DNA of 64,000 nucleotides from Arthrobotrys musiformis (Eukaryota; Ascomycota; Orbiliomycetes; Orbiliales; Orbiliaceae), in assembly GCA_036971715.1 (NCBI GenBank), contig JAVHJL010000002.1:4124501-4188500 (forward strand). The letters run 5' to 3'. The position numbers and the translations under genes were made by a program. The notes below the pieces were generated by a model. It was given only the letters and a program-made list of their open reading frames with translations. It had not been told where the DNA came from and searched no databases. This document shows, piece by piece, positions 20,328 through 32,894 of the stretch (its first letter is position 1; the number at the start of each line of letters is the position of its first letter).

Positions 20328-20338
20328 AAAATACCACA
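20328..20338 (+). promoter_or_regulatory. AAAATACCACA element upstream of HEM2
   Basis: An exact AAAATACCACA ends 41 nt before the HEM2 ATG and is followed by CCTCAACACACATC. The same core occurs before GRX5 (21665) and before the gene at 57614 (57445), suggesting a shared start-site-proximal element. Inference only. Confidence 0.4.
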
Positions 20339-20379
20339 TCCTCAACACACATCTCTTCAATATCGACATTGACATCAAG

Positions 20380-21438
20380 ATGACGGACATCTCCTCGATC
20401 CTCCAGGGCGGCTACCACCACCCCCTCTCCCGCACCTGGCAGGGGACCACCCAACTCACAAAATCAATGCTCATCTTCCCGCTCTTCATAACCGACAACC
20501 CAGACGAAGAAACCCCCATCTCCTCCCTCCCAAACCAATCCCGCCGGGGCCTGAACAAACTAGTCCCCTACCTAACCCCCCTCGTCGCAAAGGGCCTAAA
20601 ATCCGTAATCCTCTTCGGCGTCCCCCTCGCCCCCTCGGCAAAGGACAGCTGCGGAACCTCCGCCAATGATCCAACGGGCCCCGTCATCTCCGCCATCAAA
20701 CTCCTCAAAGCCGAGTTTCCGGAATTATTCATCATCTGCGACGTTTGTTTGTGCGAATACACCGATCACGGACACTGCGGTATCCTCCGCCCCGATGGGA
20801 CTTTGGAAAACGAAGCGAGCGTGAAGAGGATCGCTGAGGTGGCGGTGAGTTATGCGAAGGCTGGGGCGCACTGCGTGGCTCCGTCGGATATGATGGATGG
20901 GAGGATCAAGGGGATTAAAACGGGATTGATCGAGGCTGGGTTGGCGCATAAAGTTATGTTGATGAGTTATGCGGCGAAATTTGCCGGGCCTTGGTATGGG
21001 CCTTTCAGGGAGGGTATGTCTTCCCCCTTTTCCCCTTAGATTTGGTAATGAAGAATATGCTAATGGTATATACACAAAGCCGCCGGCTCAGCCCCCGCCT
21101 TCGGCGACCGTCGCTGCTACCAACTCCCCTCCAACGCCCGCGGCCTCGCCCGCCGCGCCATAACCCGCGATCTAAACGAAGGCGCGGACGTAATAATGGT
21201 CAAACCTGCCGCCAACTTCCTCGACATCATCAGCGACGCCAAACAAGTCTCCCCGGACACCCCCATCGCCGCGTACCATGTCTCCGGGGAATACGCCATG
21301 TTGCATGCTGCTGCCAACGCTGGGGTGTTCGAGTTGAGGAAAGCGGTGGAGGATGTTATGACGGCGATTTTGAGGGCTGGGGCTACTATTATTGTTACTT
21401 ACTTTGCGCCGGAGATTCTGGAGTGGTTGGATGAGTAG
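20380..21438 (+). CDS. HEM2: delta-aminolevulinate dehydratase (porphobilinogen synthase)
   Basis: Two exons, 20380-21013 and 21080-21438, giving 330 residues, the normal family length. It condenses two 5-aminolevulinate molecules to porphobilinogen, the second step of haem synthesis, in the cytosol as an octamer. Both Schiff-base lysines are present: K200 in Y-A-A-K-F and K253 in M-V-K-P. The zinc-binding cysteines C123, C125 and C133 sit in D-V-C-L-C-E-Y-T-D-H-G-H-C-G, so this is the zinc-dependent type. R-G-L-A-R-R-A-I of the flexible lid region is also seen. The compact upstream region carries a triple 17-bp repeat. Confidence 0.96.
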
Positions 21439-21810
21439 ATGTATCATTTCTATTGTAGATTTAAAAGCGAATGGGATGACTCCACTTATCAATAATACCC
21501 AAGATGGCACTTATACTAGTGTTAGTCACCGTACCATTATATTTAATGGTCCCAAGGTTTAATATAAATTTGATCTCGGCAGAACCATTCTATGGATCTC
21601 CCTAATATAATATACCCGAAACGTACCCGGGAATCCCTGCCGAAACGCACGTGTTGTTGCTTACAAAATACCACAATCCCATTCGGCCCGCCGCAAACCA
21701 ACTGCGCCCGAACCTCGAACCAAATATCAAAAAAAAACCACTGTCGCCATTTCCCACCTTCTTGTCGAATACCCTCACCACATCACCATTCACACCCACA
21801 GTCCACCAAA
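21439..21810. promoter_or_regulatory. HEM2-GRX5 intergenic / GRX5 promoter
   Basis: This 372-nt stretch between tandem genes holds the 3' flank of HEM2 and an AAAATACCACA element at 21665-21675, 135 nt before the GRX5 ATG. Confidence 0.4.
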
Positions 21811-22407
21811 ATGTCACTATTCACAAGATCCCTCCTCCGCGCCGTAAGCCCCCCCACCCCCCATCTAAATTTAACCCAAATAACTAACATCCCACAGCCC
21901 CGCCAATTCACCCCCACCACCCGCCTGCTCCTATCCCGCTACCTCTCAGACTCCACCCGCGCCGCAATAGACAACGCCATCGCCACCTCCCCGGTAGTCC
22001 TCTTCATGAAAGGCACCCCCGAATTCCCCCAATGCGGCTTCTCCCGCGCCTCCATCCAAGTCCTCGGCCTCCAAGGCGTCGATCCTCAGAAATTCACCGC
22101 GTTTAACGTACTAGAAGACGAGGAATTACGACAAGGTACCCCCCTCCCTCCCCCAACTAACTTCTAAAAAGCGGGGATTAATGTGGTGATTGGTGTAGGA
22201 ATCAAAGAATACTCCTCCTGGCCGACAATACCCCAGCTATACGTCAACAAGGAATTCGTCGGCGGGTGCGATATATTAATGTCCATGCACTCCTCCGGCG
22301 AACTTTCGGAATTATTCGAGAAGGCTGGTGTGTTAGTCCCCGGCGAGGAAGGTGAAGCTCCCGCACCGTCCGAGGCGGCGGAGAAGAAGGATTCGAAGAC
22401 CGAGTAG
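21811..22407 (+). CDS. GRX5: mitochondrial monothiol glutaredoxin
   Basis: Three exons: 21811-21843, 21898-22135, 22199-22407, giving 159 residues. It is a CGFS-type glutaredoxin that transfers [2Fe-2S] clusters in the mitochondrial iron-sulfur pathway. The active site is C57-G-F-S60 in F-P-Q-C-G-F-S-R. The glutathione-binding residues W-P-T-I-P-Q-L-Y-V and G-G-C-D-I are present. Exon 1 encodes only 11 residues; with the start of exon 2 it forms an Arg-rich, acid-free leader (R-S-L-L-R, T-R-L-L-L-S-R-Y-L-S) suited to mitochondrial import. A charged tail (Glu/Lys/Ala) ends the protein. Yeast Grx5 is about 150 residues. Confidence 0.95.
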
Positions 22408-23036
22408 ATAATAAAATAATATATAAAAAAATTAAAAAAAAAAAAAAATATTTAATGATGGATATGGATTCGACGAATCTCCTCCTACTCCCCGACTTTA
22501 GGAGGGCTGTATATATATCAAAAGACTACTTCATTATTCTTGGAGAAGATTGGGCGGAGGGAGCATAGGTATTATTAACCAATACGTTTTTCCTCTCATG
22601 TGTAAGATACTTTCATTTCTTGTTTGCGAGTAAAATGAATCGAATGGGCATTTTTCTTGGAATCTATTCTGATCATTCTCACATATAATAAATATAATTT
22701 AATCTCTATCACGAACGCCGAAGAAACAGCCCTATAATTACGAAGAATAATAAATATTACCACCTAGACGCCGAGTCCAGTTGTAACAGCCCATACAACA
22801 TCCATTAAAAGAATAAACCCCCATCGCAAATAGCGGTCAGGAAGGAAAGCAAAAGTAGAAACATCTCTATAAGAGAAAAGCGCCTGGTAAACGCCAAATG
22901 AGATCTCCCCTCTAAGCTATATAAAAACAAAATCCCCATGAACGCCGATGCTATAAAAGCCAAACCCCGCTTCTTTATACCTTAAAAAAAATAGCATACA
23001 AAACCAGCGCTTGGGGGTATATCGCCAAATGATTCT
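22408..23036. other. convergent intergenic, no gene seen
   Basis: An A-rich run at about 22425-22450 just after GRX5 probably lies near its polyadenylation region. The remainder is AT-rich without coding signal. Confidence 0.5.
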
Positions 23037-26000
23037 TCAACCCCTCAATTCGCCAGGGACGTTCCGCCCCGTTTTGTAGATGACGGCGTTTCGGCTCAGA
23101 CCTCCAGTTCTCCGGTTCTGTTATCAAAAATAAAAATAAGTTAGCAATCCAGATACCGCCCACATTTGAAATGGTAAAGTGAATAAGGGGACCGACCTTC
23201 TCAATCTTCTTAAAAACCACCTTCCCACACTTCTCCATAGACACCGGTATAACTTCATTCTGGTTCACCCCCCTGAACTCATCGAATGTCATTTCACCCC
23301 TCTTCCTCATTCGTCCTCTCAAATCAAGCTTATCCTCCTCAGGATTACATTCTCTTCCATCGGCTTCGAAGACCTGGACTTTGCCCCTGATGCTGGGGAG
23401 TTCCCGATTACAGGAACGGTGGAAATGCGGCGCTTTCGGATTGCGATTATACCAAGCCTCGTAGCGTTCCTTCCGCGATTGCGAAGTTTTCACCTGATAT
23501 CCCGCCGGGAGCTCACCGACTGCATCGAATTCGCCGCCGAGGGTGGGCAACATGGGATTTGTAACCGGAAACATGGAGTCGAAGTCGAAGGGTGGTTCCA
23601 CGGGGGGGAGAACAGGCGGCTCGAGAGTGACAGACTTGCGAGGCGCGCCGACGGACCCCTCCAGTTCTCGACATCGCCTTTCGGCAGCTTCGAGGCGCTC
23701 GCGTAAACTATTTTCGAGCTCTGTGCGTCGTTCGAGTTCCTCTTCGAGGGTCTTGACTTTAGACGCTCCCTCCTCCAATTGCTGCCTATGGCTGTCTTGA
23801 AGCGCTGACATTTGGCCCTGAATGCTCTCCTCCTTTGCTCCGACTTGATCCTTAAGACTCTTTATCTCCTCCTCATCATGGCTCTTCAGCAGTTCGTACG
23901 TGAGGTTCGACGATTTCAGTTCCTCCAGTTCATCCCGTGTTTTCTGGATCGTCTCCTCCAGTTCCGCCTTCCCCCTTTTCAGCGCATCAATCTCATTTTC
24001 CCTGTCTCCCAGGTTCCTTTGCATTGTTGACTCATACCCTTTATTGAAGATCCTGTTGGCGATTTCACTGTTCAGAGTCCCGTTAAGTTCCTCCTTTTCA
24101 GCCTTGAGTTTGGTATTTTCAACCTTAAGTTTGGTATTTTCAACCTTAAGTTTGCTATATTCAACCTTAAGTTTGGTATTTTGGACCACAAGTCTGGTAT
24201 TCCCAGCCTTAATTCTGGTATTATCAGCCTTTAACTGACCATTATCAACCTTAATTTTGGTGATTTCGGCGCTCACTGCGTTATAATCCTTCTGGAGCTT
24301 ATTGTTTAGCTTCCATACATCCTTCGTATAGTCCTGATTATAAGCATTCTGCGTGGCCGCATTATCCAGCCTCCCCTGGAGAACAGCATTATGGGCTTTA
24401 AGTTCCTCAAACTGCTCCAAAGACCCAGAAACCCCAGTGTCCTTTAAAGACGGTAATGGAGTCCGCGGGGGTTGCTTTTCAAGTGTCGCAACCCGCTGTT
24501 CCAAAGCCTTACAGCTCTCCCTCGACTTCTGCAGCTCCAGGTGCGCCTGATCCAGATGGTTCCCCAGACTCTCCAGATTTTGCGCCAGGGAGCTCTTCTC
24601 ATTATTCGCCGCCTCAAGTTTATCCGCCTGCCCCTCGGTCTCAGTCACAAGCTGTCGGTAACTATTTTTCGAATCGTTGAGTTTGTTCTGCAGTGCTTCG
24701 CACCGTCTCTGCAGTCTTTCGAATTCCGAGACACGGACTTTTAACCCCTCCAACTCCCTTTCCGCATTTTCGTACCGAGCTTTCGCGGCGGCGAGTTGCT
24801 CTTCCAGCCCGCGGACGGCGTCTGCAGAGGAACTCTCGATTTGTTTCTCAAGAAGCTCGATCCGCTGTTTGAGTCCCGCACACTCCCCTTTTGCCCTTTT
24901 AGTTTTCCTAGCGTAGCTATCACCCCTCTCTTTCGCCGCTTTCAATTGTTCCTCTAGCTTCTGTCGCTCGTCCGGTTGCTGGGGTATATTTTCGGCCGGG
25001 GTGGTGTTATTTCCGCTTCCCTCGTCGCGGAAACCTTCAAACTCTGCGTCGATGTCGATATCCTCTGGGTTCAAAGCAGGCGAACAGGTTACCTGCTCCC
25101 CGAAAGTACGGATATCACATGGCATATCCGTCGGCAGAGGTGCCCGTTCGCCTGCTGTTGGTTCTAGAGGTAATGGATCGTTTTCTTGCGCAGACTCCGC
25201 CGGCAGAGCTACCATCTCGCCTGCATTCAGCTCCAGCGATAGAGGATCCTCTTGCGGAGCCTCCGTCATCGGGAATAATTCCTCTCCCTCTGCTCGCGGC
25301 GGTTCAGGGAGAGTAGGAGTTTCGGGCTCCGCACTTCGCGGGAGTTCCAGTGAAGTCCCGCTATTGCAAATCATATCGCTCAACCGGAGTAAGCTTTTCG
25401 TCGGCAGCGGTTTGAATTTCCCGACCTTTGAGCTTACCGAGGCTTCTTGATCCGGGGTTGTTTGGGATTCATCTGCCGGTTCCGTGGGTTCGACATCTTG
25501 TTCTTCGATAGCGGTGTCTTCGGCTTCTGCGGTTTCTATAGATGGGGGTTCTGTAACGCTCTCCACGACTTGTTCCTCGACTTCCTGGGGCGGTTCGTCG
25601 ATAACCATCGGCTCTTCATCCACCACTTCCTCGTCGCCTACTTTCTCACTAGGAACGACGGGCGGGGGGGACTCAACCCTTCGACGTTTCGAAGGAGACT
25701 CCAAAGCGACTATCGTAGTTTCATCCCCTTCTTCTTCAACCGTATCTCCAACAGCCAGGGTAAGAGTACTAACCCGCCTCTTCTTCGCAGGCGGAGCACT
25801 CCGTTCCTTCCCTCGCACCTCCTGCTCCAAACCCCGTTCAAGCCGTGCCGACCGCCTCGGTGTCAAAACCACTTCATCGTCCCGTCCATCCTCCTCCGGA
25901 CGTGGCGTGCACGGCGATTTATTCCTACTATACCTAGAACCCGACCTCCGAGTCCTCATCCCCGACGGACTCGCCTCCTCACGCACCGATGACATCGACC

Positions 26001-29000
26001 TATTCCTCTTCCCACGAGTCCCAGCCCGCGCACCACCCTCAGCGTCATCAATAACAACCACTTCACCAACACCAAACCTCCTACCGACATTCGCAGTCGC
26101 CGTAGCAGCCAGTGTAATAGACGGACTATTAAACGACGAACGTCTGGTTTCCTCCCCCTTCTCCCGTTTCTTAGGACCCAACCCATGTAACTCGCTATGT
26201 CGCGAACTTCTTTTACCCACCGAATCCATAAATCCAGATCTAGTAACCGGTCTCCTAGACCGACTACACGACCGACAGGTCCAGATGGTAACTTTATACC
26301 CCCTTCAACACCATCAGCTCACAAACCCCATTTAAAGGAGAAGAAAAAAGGGGGGACAAACATATTCTCCAAAGCAGCATTACAACTTCTATGCCACGCC
26401 TTCTTACAAAGCTGACACGTAACCGGGTGATCCGCAGATAACACCCCATTCTCCCGTCGACACGCAACGCAGATGTCCTTCCCGCTCGAAGAGCGCGTGG
26501 TCGGTGGCGCGGGTGTATTTTCCACGGATCTAGTCGGTGCCACCGAGACTCTTCTGGCGATATTCCTGACCGGCTGCTTGGGGACAGATCCCTCCGATAG
26601 CGTGGATGACGACGACATGGCGTTGGATGTGGTGGTCTCTTCGGGATCAAGGATTGTTATGACTGTTTTCGAAGGTGACGGAGGAGGGGAGTTGGATTGC
26701 TGCTGTGCATAGAAGTTGCGTGTTAGTATATGGAAGCTAAAGGTTGATATGAGAAACTTACCGGAGCATCGAGTTGCTCAGGCTCAGCTGGATCTTTGGA
26801 AATAGATGTTTCCAAAGCAGTATTGCCTGCTTCCGGAATGATTTCCTTGGGAGATTGAGGAGTGGAAGGAGGTGGAGAAGAGATGGCAGGTCTTTGTATT
26901 GATTGCTCAGGTTCGGTGGCAGGCGGGAGCGTGTATGCTTTATTATGCAGCTCTCCATGACTAGGAATCGTAGCAGAATTTCCGCTCTCAACTGGAGCCT
27001 CTGACGCTCCAGAGATATCATCAGCTCTGCAAAACCACCCAACCAAAAAAGGCAAGTTAGAGAAATGTATATGAAAAGTATAGAATGATGTATATATCTA
27101 CGAGGTTGAAAATTACTGTACCTAGTTTCTTCTACGATATTCTGAGAATTAGAATTGTCACTAGTTTCCTTCGTTGCAGGTGGTTCATCGGCTGACGGTG
27201 GCGGTACGGATTCGAATTCATCAACGACTGCTAGGACTCGGGCAACTGGTTTATCCCCCTGGTCTTCCGGGGCCGGTGGAAGGCCCTCGGGGGAACTATT
27301 CTGGACCTCTTCCTCCACCAGCGTTACTTCCATGTCGAGGGGCTCCAAAGGTCCGAGGGGCTCCAAAGACACTAGAGGTTCTATAGGAGCCGTCCCAATA
27401 TTCCGAGATTCGTCTTCCCGCATTTGTAGATCCAAAGACTCGCTGATGACGCCAGGTCCATCTCCCGCTATATCCGGTTTATCCCCCCCTTCAACAACAG
27501 CCACCTTTTCAGCTATATCCTCACCTACCGGCTCCGGCCCCTCCCACCGTTTACTCTGAATCGATATCGTAGTCTTAATCACCATTATCTTATACTCCGC
27601 AACCGACGCAGTATACCCACACCCGAACTCATTATCCCCAGCAAAACACCCAAACCTCGTCACCCCATCGACTTTTCGTACGCCATACGTGGTCTTATGC
27701 GGTTCAACCCCATTCTCCCCGGGACATTCCACCAATCGTCCGTCTTTGCAGTACCTTTCCGTTTCAATCTCAGCAAGAGAAACAGACGGCTGCCCCACAG
27801 CCGCGATATCATCCCCATCCCATAATTTGGGATTCCCCACGCTTCGACGAACACCCGAGGATTTAAACTGTCCGTTCCTATCTTTCGTTCTAGGCCGTGA
27901 GCCCTGGCGTTGGGGGGAGGGTCTACCCGCACTACTTCCATCCTGCGATAGACGTGGTGTTTTATCTTGACTTGAGATAACCGCCGAGTTTGAAACTGTA
28001 TCTGGGAACTCTTCATTCGTAATTAAAGCCGTGCTCTGCCCGTAATTTTGTGGTAAAAGCGCATGAGTGCCCCATGATAGTGTATATGGCCGTTCGCTGG
28101 CGAATTCAGCGGGTACTTCCGAACCTGCGAGTTCCGCTATACCCTCCGGCGGGTGGGGAGCAGGTGGGGTAGCGCTACCCGCGGTTAAATCCAGTACGAC
28201 CACAGCTCTATAAAGAAATAATCAATCAGATACGCTATTCCCCAAATATCCACCCCATCGATTCACAATGAAGACTTACGGCTTATCCGCCCCTACCACC
28301 GGTGGAACCGTCAAGTTCTATTCCCCATGTAAAACAACCACGTCAGCCAGAATCCCAAAACCCCAACAATTAAAACCACAAGATTTTTCAAATTCCAAAA
28401 CTCCAATCAGATCTTTTCAGTTTATATTTTTGTTTGAATCGTCAATGTAGCCTCCATAACGCCACCCCGCCGTCCCACCCCCACCCATGAAAACCCCCAA
28501 TAAGCAACCCCCCTTCTTAAAACTCGAACCACTTCCCGTAACAGGTCTCCCAGGGGAATGCCCAGCGCCATTCAGAAGTCCAATGTATATAGCAACCACA
28601 GCTCCGAGCTAACTTTTGTAAAAAAACCTGAATGTAACCCACTGCCATTGGTCCCTGGATCCACAATGGGAATATGCAACCTTGAGAACTACGCCACCGG
28701 GGGTAGCACAGCCTTAGGAAGCTCCCAGGAAGGAGACGCCATACCCGGGTCGCGCAAGAAGCGGTACCTGTCGACAAGTATTTCCAAAGAGTCCCGTAAA
28801 GCAAAATTTACTGGTAGGTAATAGATCTTCCCCCACCAAGGCCTCATATAAAAGGAATCCCGCCGGCTGGAGCTGTGGTATACGCTATTGCATCGAAAGT
28901 GACAACCGAAGACTGAGGAGGGTAACGAGTAGAAGTCCGGAGAATAACTTATGAAAGTTAAAATAGATGTTTGACGGAGCGGTAAGCAACAGCAGCAGAA

Positions 29001-29289
29001 GCTGTATTCGGACCTTTTACCAAAAGCAAAAGCTTCATCATCGAGTTGAAAATAGAGGTTGAGGAAACCGAAGATGTGTATCTCCAGCTCCCCCCAAGAA
29101 GCTCTATATAGCCACAAAAAGTAATATATTCCAAGAATAAGGGTTCCCACTTACGTTAGATGGCCGTATATCCCCTTCGTCGTCATCGATAACAATGGCA
29201 TTTCTAGCATTAGATCCGTCTCTTGTAACTCCTTCATTCCCTCGAGGCTGAGGAGTATTATTATTCGAAATCCAAATCGGTGATGCCAT
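23037..29289 (-). CDS. large PHD-finger, coiled-coil nuclear protein (family not recognised)
   Basis: Seven minus-strand exons fit in one frame: 29155-29289, 28280-28317, 27122-28207, 26762-27026, 26362-26702, 23197-26302, 23037-23117, giving 1,683 residues. A C4HC3 PHD finger (residues 586-634: C-V-A-C, C-Q-L-C, H-R-S-C, W-T-C-R-S-C) is recovered only after splicing the 59-nt intron 26303-26361, which supports the join. PHD fingers usually read histone H3 tails. A long coiled coil spans roughly 1064-1509 and includes a run of perfect heptads. The acidic region between holds Lys/Arg clusters. A-I-V-I-D-D-D-E (31-38) and V-V-V-L-D-L (60-65) look like SUMO-interacting motifs. A Cys-rich patch (Y-C-K-D-G, F-G-C-F, F-G-C-G-Y) lies in exon 3. 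Least sure: exon 1, whose join to the 38-nt exon 2 needs an 837-nt intron, and the last intron with its weak GTCGGT donor; without that splice the frame runs on to about 22975. Confidence 0.72.
24090..24260 (-). repeat. 21-bp tandem repeats encoding heptads
   Basis: Seven consecutive heptads of the form L-K-[AV]-x-N-T-[KR] (residues near 1355-1405 of the PHD protein) are encoded by 21-bp units; the central copies are almost identical in DNA. Leu/Ile at one position and Asn at a fixed position suggest a regular parallel coiled coil grown by unit duplication. Confidence 0.8.
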
Positions 29290-31061
29290 CTCGGCACCCA
29301 AGAACAAGAGAGAAAAAAGACGAGCAAAGAACCCCAAGAGGTCAACGATTCATCCAATATCTGCAAGCTCGAGGTATGTTGATAATTCCGTATCGTTTCT
29401 TTCGCATCGTGTACCTTCAAAGAAAAGAATAATGAAAAATAATAATAATCCCCAAAATTTCTCAATCGAAATATTGGAACCGGGGTCCGATGCGATGACG
29501 ACGATGTACAGCCTGCTATAACATGGCTGATAGAAATAAAGAAATAAAGAAAGAAAAAAAAGTCAAGCCCGCGGCTGACGTTTCATTCAGGCACAGATGA
29601 TGGATTTTGTGTATTTGTTTGGTAGAAACAAACACTGCAGGGTGTCTCGTGCACCCGTTGGCTGGAGAGACAAATAAACTGCGTGTTTCAGCAGCGGGAA
29701 AAACGGTCCTTTAAAAAGAACAGGTGGCCGCGGCAATCGCAAGACTCGTCGGATGTGAGGTTCGGTATTCTTTCGAAAGACGACGGGGGAGCTCTCAGAG
29801 CTATCTCATGAAGGATCTTTCGTGGGAATCGGGGGCAAAGGGAAGAAAGAGAGGAAGAAAGATGCCTGGGAGATTGAACGCTTTCGCGTAACAACATTAG
29901 ACATGTTGGTGGCTTGCATCCCTGTCGCTTGGTAGCAATATCGCTCCCGATATGGTTTACCGCGCAGCTGTTAAGGCCTGACCCATACGGCGCATGCACG
30001 TAGGTGCTTGCCAGAGGGCGACTTGACAGGGGGCCGTGTGCGACCCCAATTGCGTCTGGGATGCAGCATTTGCAAGAAAAACTCCAGTCGGGATGAATAC
30101 GGAGGGTAGGAGGGTCGGGACTGGATGATTGTGGATAACAAACAATTCTCGCAAGCTCGTGCCCATGTCCAATCGGAGAGCCTCCCCACGTGTTTGATAA
30201 CAGGCCGAACATCGAGCTACCATGATATCGGACCCACCAGGACATCTGTAACATTAACCAACATTAATATAGACTACGAAATGGCCTGACGTGATATCGG
30301 AGAGCCGACTTACCGGCTAGTGATGACGAGCAATTAATTGACGTCTGTACGTAAGTACGTCTACACATGATAGATGCACTCATGTTGGATGTTCCAGATC
30401 AAGCGGGGCCCGCTAGCCATTTGCTAGCGTGTGATACCAACAACCACCAGCCGCCTCTCATTATGTCGATGGATGGATGGAGGGGTTACAAGAGTGGAGA
30501 CCGATATACCTGAGCGCAAGCGTATGTCTGGGTTCAGACATCTCGAGGCTAACATTGACGACGAGTGGGGACGGCATACTCGCTGCAGGCAACCCTGCAA
30601 ATACAACAAACATCAACGCATGTCTTAGCTTGGTTCTCGTCTGGAAGAGAGATTCGGTCGAGAGGGCAATATCAACCTGATCTCAATTAGCCTGCCAGTT
30701 AAATCCTGTTCGATCTCATACGAAGGCCAGCTCGTATTCGACCCGATCGAACGGGTCGGTTTAGCCATGAAATGGATTCATAGCTTGCCTGCCCAATAAG
30801 CCCCCCGCCCTTCGTTGACACAGTAATTAGCTGGGTTAATCACCATATGCAATCGATCGTAGAAGATTGCATAGTGCAGAGGCTACATTGCAGTCCAAAT
30901 GCCCAATTGTGAAGAGTAAAGAGGTAAATTATTTAATTCTTATTAAGTCACAACCATCCGTAGTTCAAGATATACCCCCCTAGTCTCAATTCTAGACAGC
31001 CCATGTCCTCCCATTCTCTCAAAGAAAAAAACCAAAAGGCAATCCACCTCCCAAAAACTAT
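29290..31061. other. gene-free stretch between two minus-strand genes
   Basis: About 1.8 kb between the PHD-protein start and the stop of the small membrane protein. Several open frames up to about 190 codons exist (for example 29688-30254, minus) but show no family features. A perfect 7-bp inverted repeat CGCTAGC/GCTAGCG lies at 30411-30429. Confidence 0.5.
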
Positions 31062-31760
31062 TTAGAAAGAATCAATAGTTCTAACCCCCCACCAATTCAA
31101 AACAACAGCAAGACCAACGGTATCCAACAACGAACTCGCAGTTCCAGCCACAACCTCAGCAACATCAACAGATCTCGCCCCGGGCTCCGCAAACCCAATG
31201 AGCCCACCGATGGTAGCCCCAAGCGAAGTGGCAAAGAATACCAAAGTCCCCAGGTAGGCGGCGCCCTTATAGCTCAGGGTACCAGTGGTGGTCAAAAGCG
31301 CCGCCACAGCGTACGTCTGAACCCCGGAGCCGACGAGGGTGGTGCCGAAGAGGATGGCGCCTTGCTTGGCTTCCTGTGTATTACATTTGCGATTAGTGGA
31401 TTTTGGATTATTGGTGACGTCATGGTGGGATGGAGTGGCTAACCTTGCTGTGGAGGAAGTTTTGGCTGGCATTGGCCTTTCTCGCACGTTCGTACCTATC
31501 TGCAGATACTATTAGATGACTATCGACGACCTCAATGGAGATTATACGGATACATACCACCGAAGAGGGGAGCAAGGACGGCAGTGTGACCAAGCTGGGT
31601 GAAAGCAGTACCAACTAAATAACCCCCAATTAGCAAACCCACAACCTCTCATTAAAAACCCCGATGGCAGTCCAATCGCCATCAGATCCCCCAGAGATAA
31701 CAGGTAACACGTACGAGCAATAGCGCTTGGCTTAACCGGAGGCAAATAGTGAAGCGACAT
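31062..31760 (-). CDS. small predicted membrane protein (DUF1761-like)
   Basis: Four minus-strand exons: 31715-31760, 31558-31614, 31444-31499, 31062-31373, all closing in phase to give 156 residues. The sequence is Gly/Ala/Leu-rich, with about three or four hydrophobic segments (around G-T-A-F-T-Q-L-G, A-I-L-F-G-T-T-L-V-G-S-G-V-Q-T-Y, Y-L-G-T-L-V-F-F-A-T-S-L-G-A-T-I-G-G and the C-terminal L-D-T-V-G-L-A-V-V-L-N-W-W). The pattern recalls fungal DUF1761 proteins, but I hold that link at moderate confidence. No function is known. The coding evidence is mainly the three introns that preserve one hydrophobic reading frame. Confidence 0.7.
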
Positions 31761-32894
31761 GATTGCTATTTATCTCTAACAAAGTCTAACAAAAACGGTC
31801 CGTCGATTTCGTTCAATTGATTGCTTTAGTAGGTTGATGGATGATGAACTGGGTGATACAAAAAGAATTGATTAAAATTTATAGAAAGAAGGCAGTAGAC
31901 ATGACAGGTGGGAAGTAACGTCCTCTTATACCAGCACCATCGAAAAACTCTACCATATACCAATCCCGGCTATACACGCTTCAATTCTTGACACGGTCAT
32001 TACAACATACTTTCCCGTAGCTGTTGTTCTAATATCCAGTGAGGAAGAACTTGGACGAGGCGGGAGGGAATTCTGTTCTCATAATGACGTCCCAACATTG
32101 CATAACCAGCAGCCACAGCTTAAACCTCAACCACTTAACGCCGAACAACCAAACGGCCACTTAGAATCCCAATCAAACCCCTCCATTCCAGCATTACCAT
32201 CCGTGGCGTTTCCATCTCTCTCGTATGAATATACAATCGTCGTATAAATGTCCATTTCGCCGCATGCGGTTCTGACGTCATGCGTTCCCCAACCTGCATC
32301 CAACAGCAACAACCCGCCAAGCCGCTGCATTGCATATAACGGCACGCGCACCGAATTCAAGCTCAAGGAACTCGGTGAAAAGCCTAAATCCCAAAAGAAG
32401 GGCAGATAGGTATGCCGTATGTAATAGAATCGTAGATCTTTATCCCGATACACCGGCCTTCCACGCAAGGTACGTGACATGACATGGAATACAATTCTAA
32501 GTTAAGTTTTTTCCTCTAATACCACATACACACACGTACACATATGCCATCATCTCATGCCCAGGACTTTTGGAACGCCATGCAATGAAACAGACAGAAA
32601 AGAGACAATGTAGGAAACTGAAGAGAAAAAATGTAAGTAAAAGACGAATTGGAAAAGGGAGCAGATATAGCCCGTGTACTCGAGGCTAAGTGTGAGACGC
32701 GGTGAGAGGGATAGGATGAATAGATATCAGCGTTGTATAAGAAAAACAAGTCATTGTTACATGAAGGGTATCATTACAATTCAATTAGGGTTCATAGCAG
32801 GTAGTAAAAGCGTGATCATGATCATGTGTCTAAAACGCCTTTTTCTTTTCTTTTCCAGAATGGTTAGTTTCAGTTCAGTCAATGAAGCTTCAAA
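31761..32894. other. intergenic, no gene seen
   Basis: AT-rich DNA between the membrane protein start and the eIF2B-beta stop. Short open frames such as 32127-32480 (minus) lack any recognisable domain. Confidence 0.5.

Larger units (their letters stand above)
19956..20379. promoter_or_regulatory. divergent promoter JLP2 / HEM2
   Basis: This 424-nt region separates two divergent starts. It contains three exact tandem 17-bp units at 20257-20307 and an AAAATACCACA element at 20328-20338, 42 nt before the HEM2 ATG. Confidence 0.55.

Noticed and set aside
26303..26361. A shorter 35-nt intron at the PHD finger using the donor near 26327
   Set aside because: It is below the size of other introns here and adds extra residues; the 59-nt choice gives a standard C4HC3 spacing.
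29688..30254. 188-codon minus-strand frame in the 29.3-31.0 kb gap
   Set aside because: No domain, no membrane pattern, no intron support; overlapping frames of similar length suggest chance.
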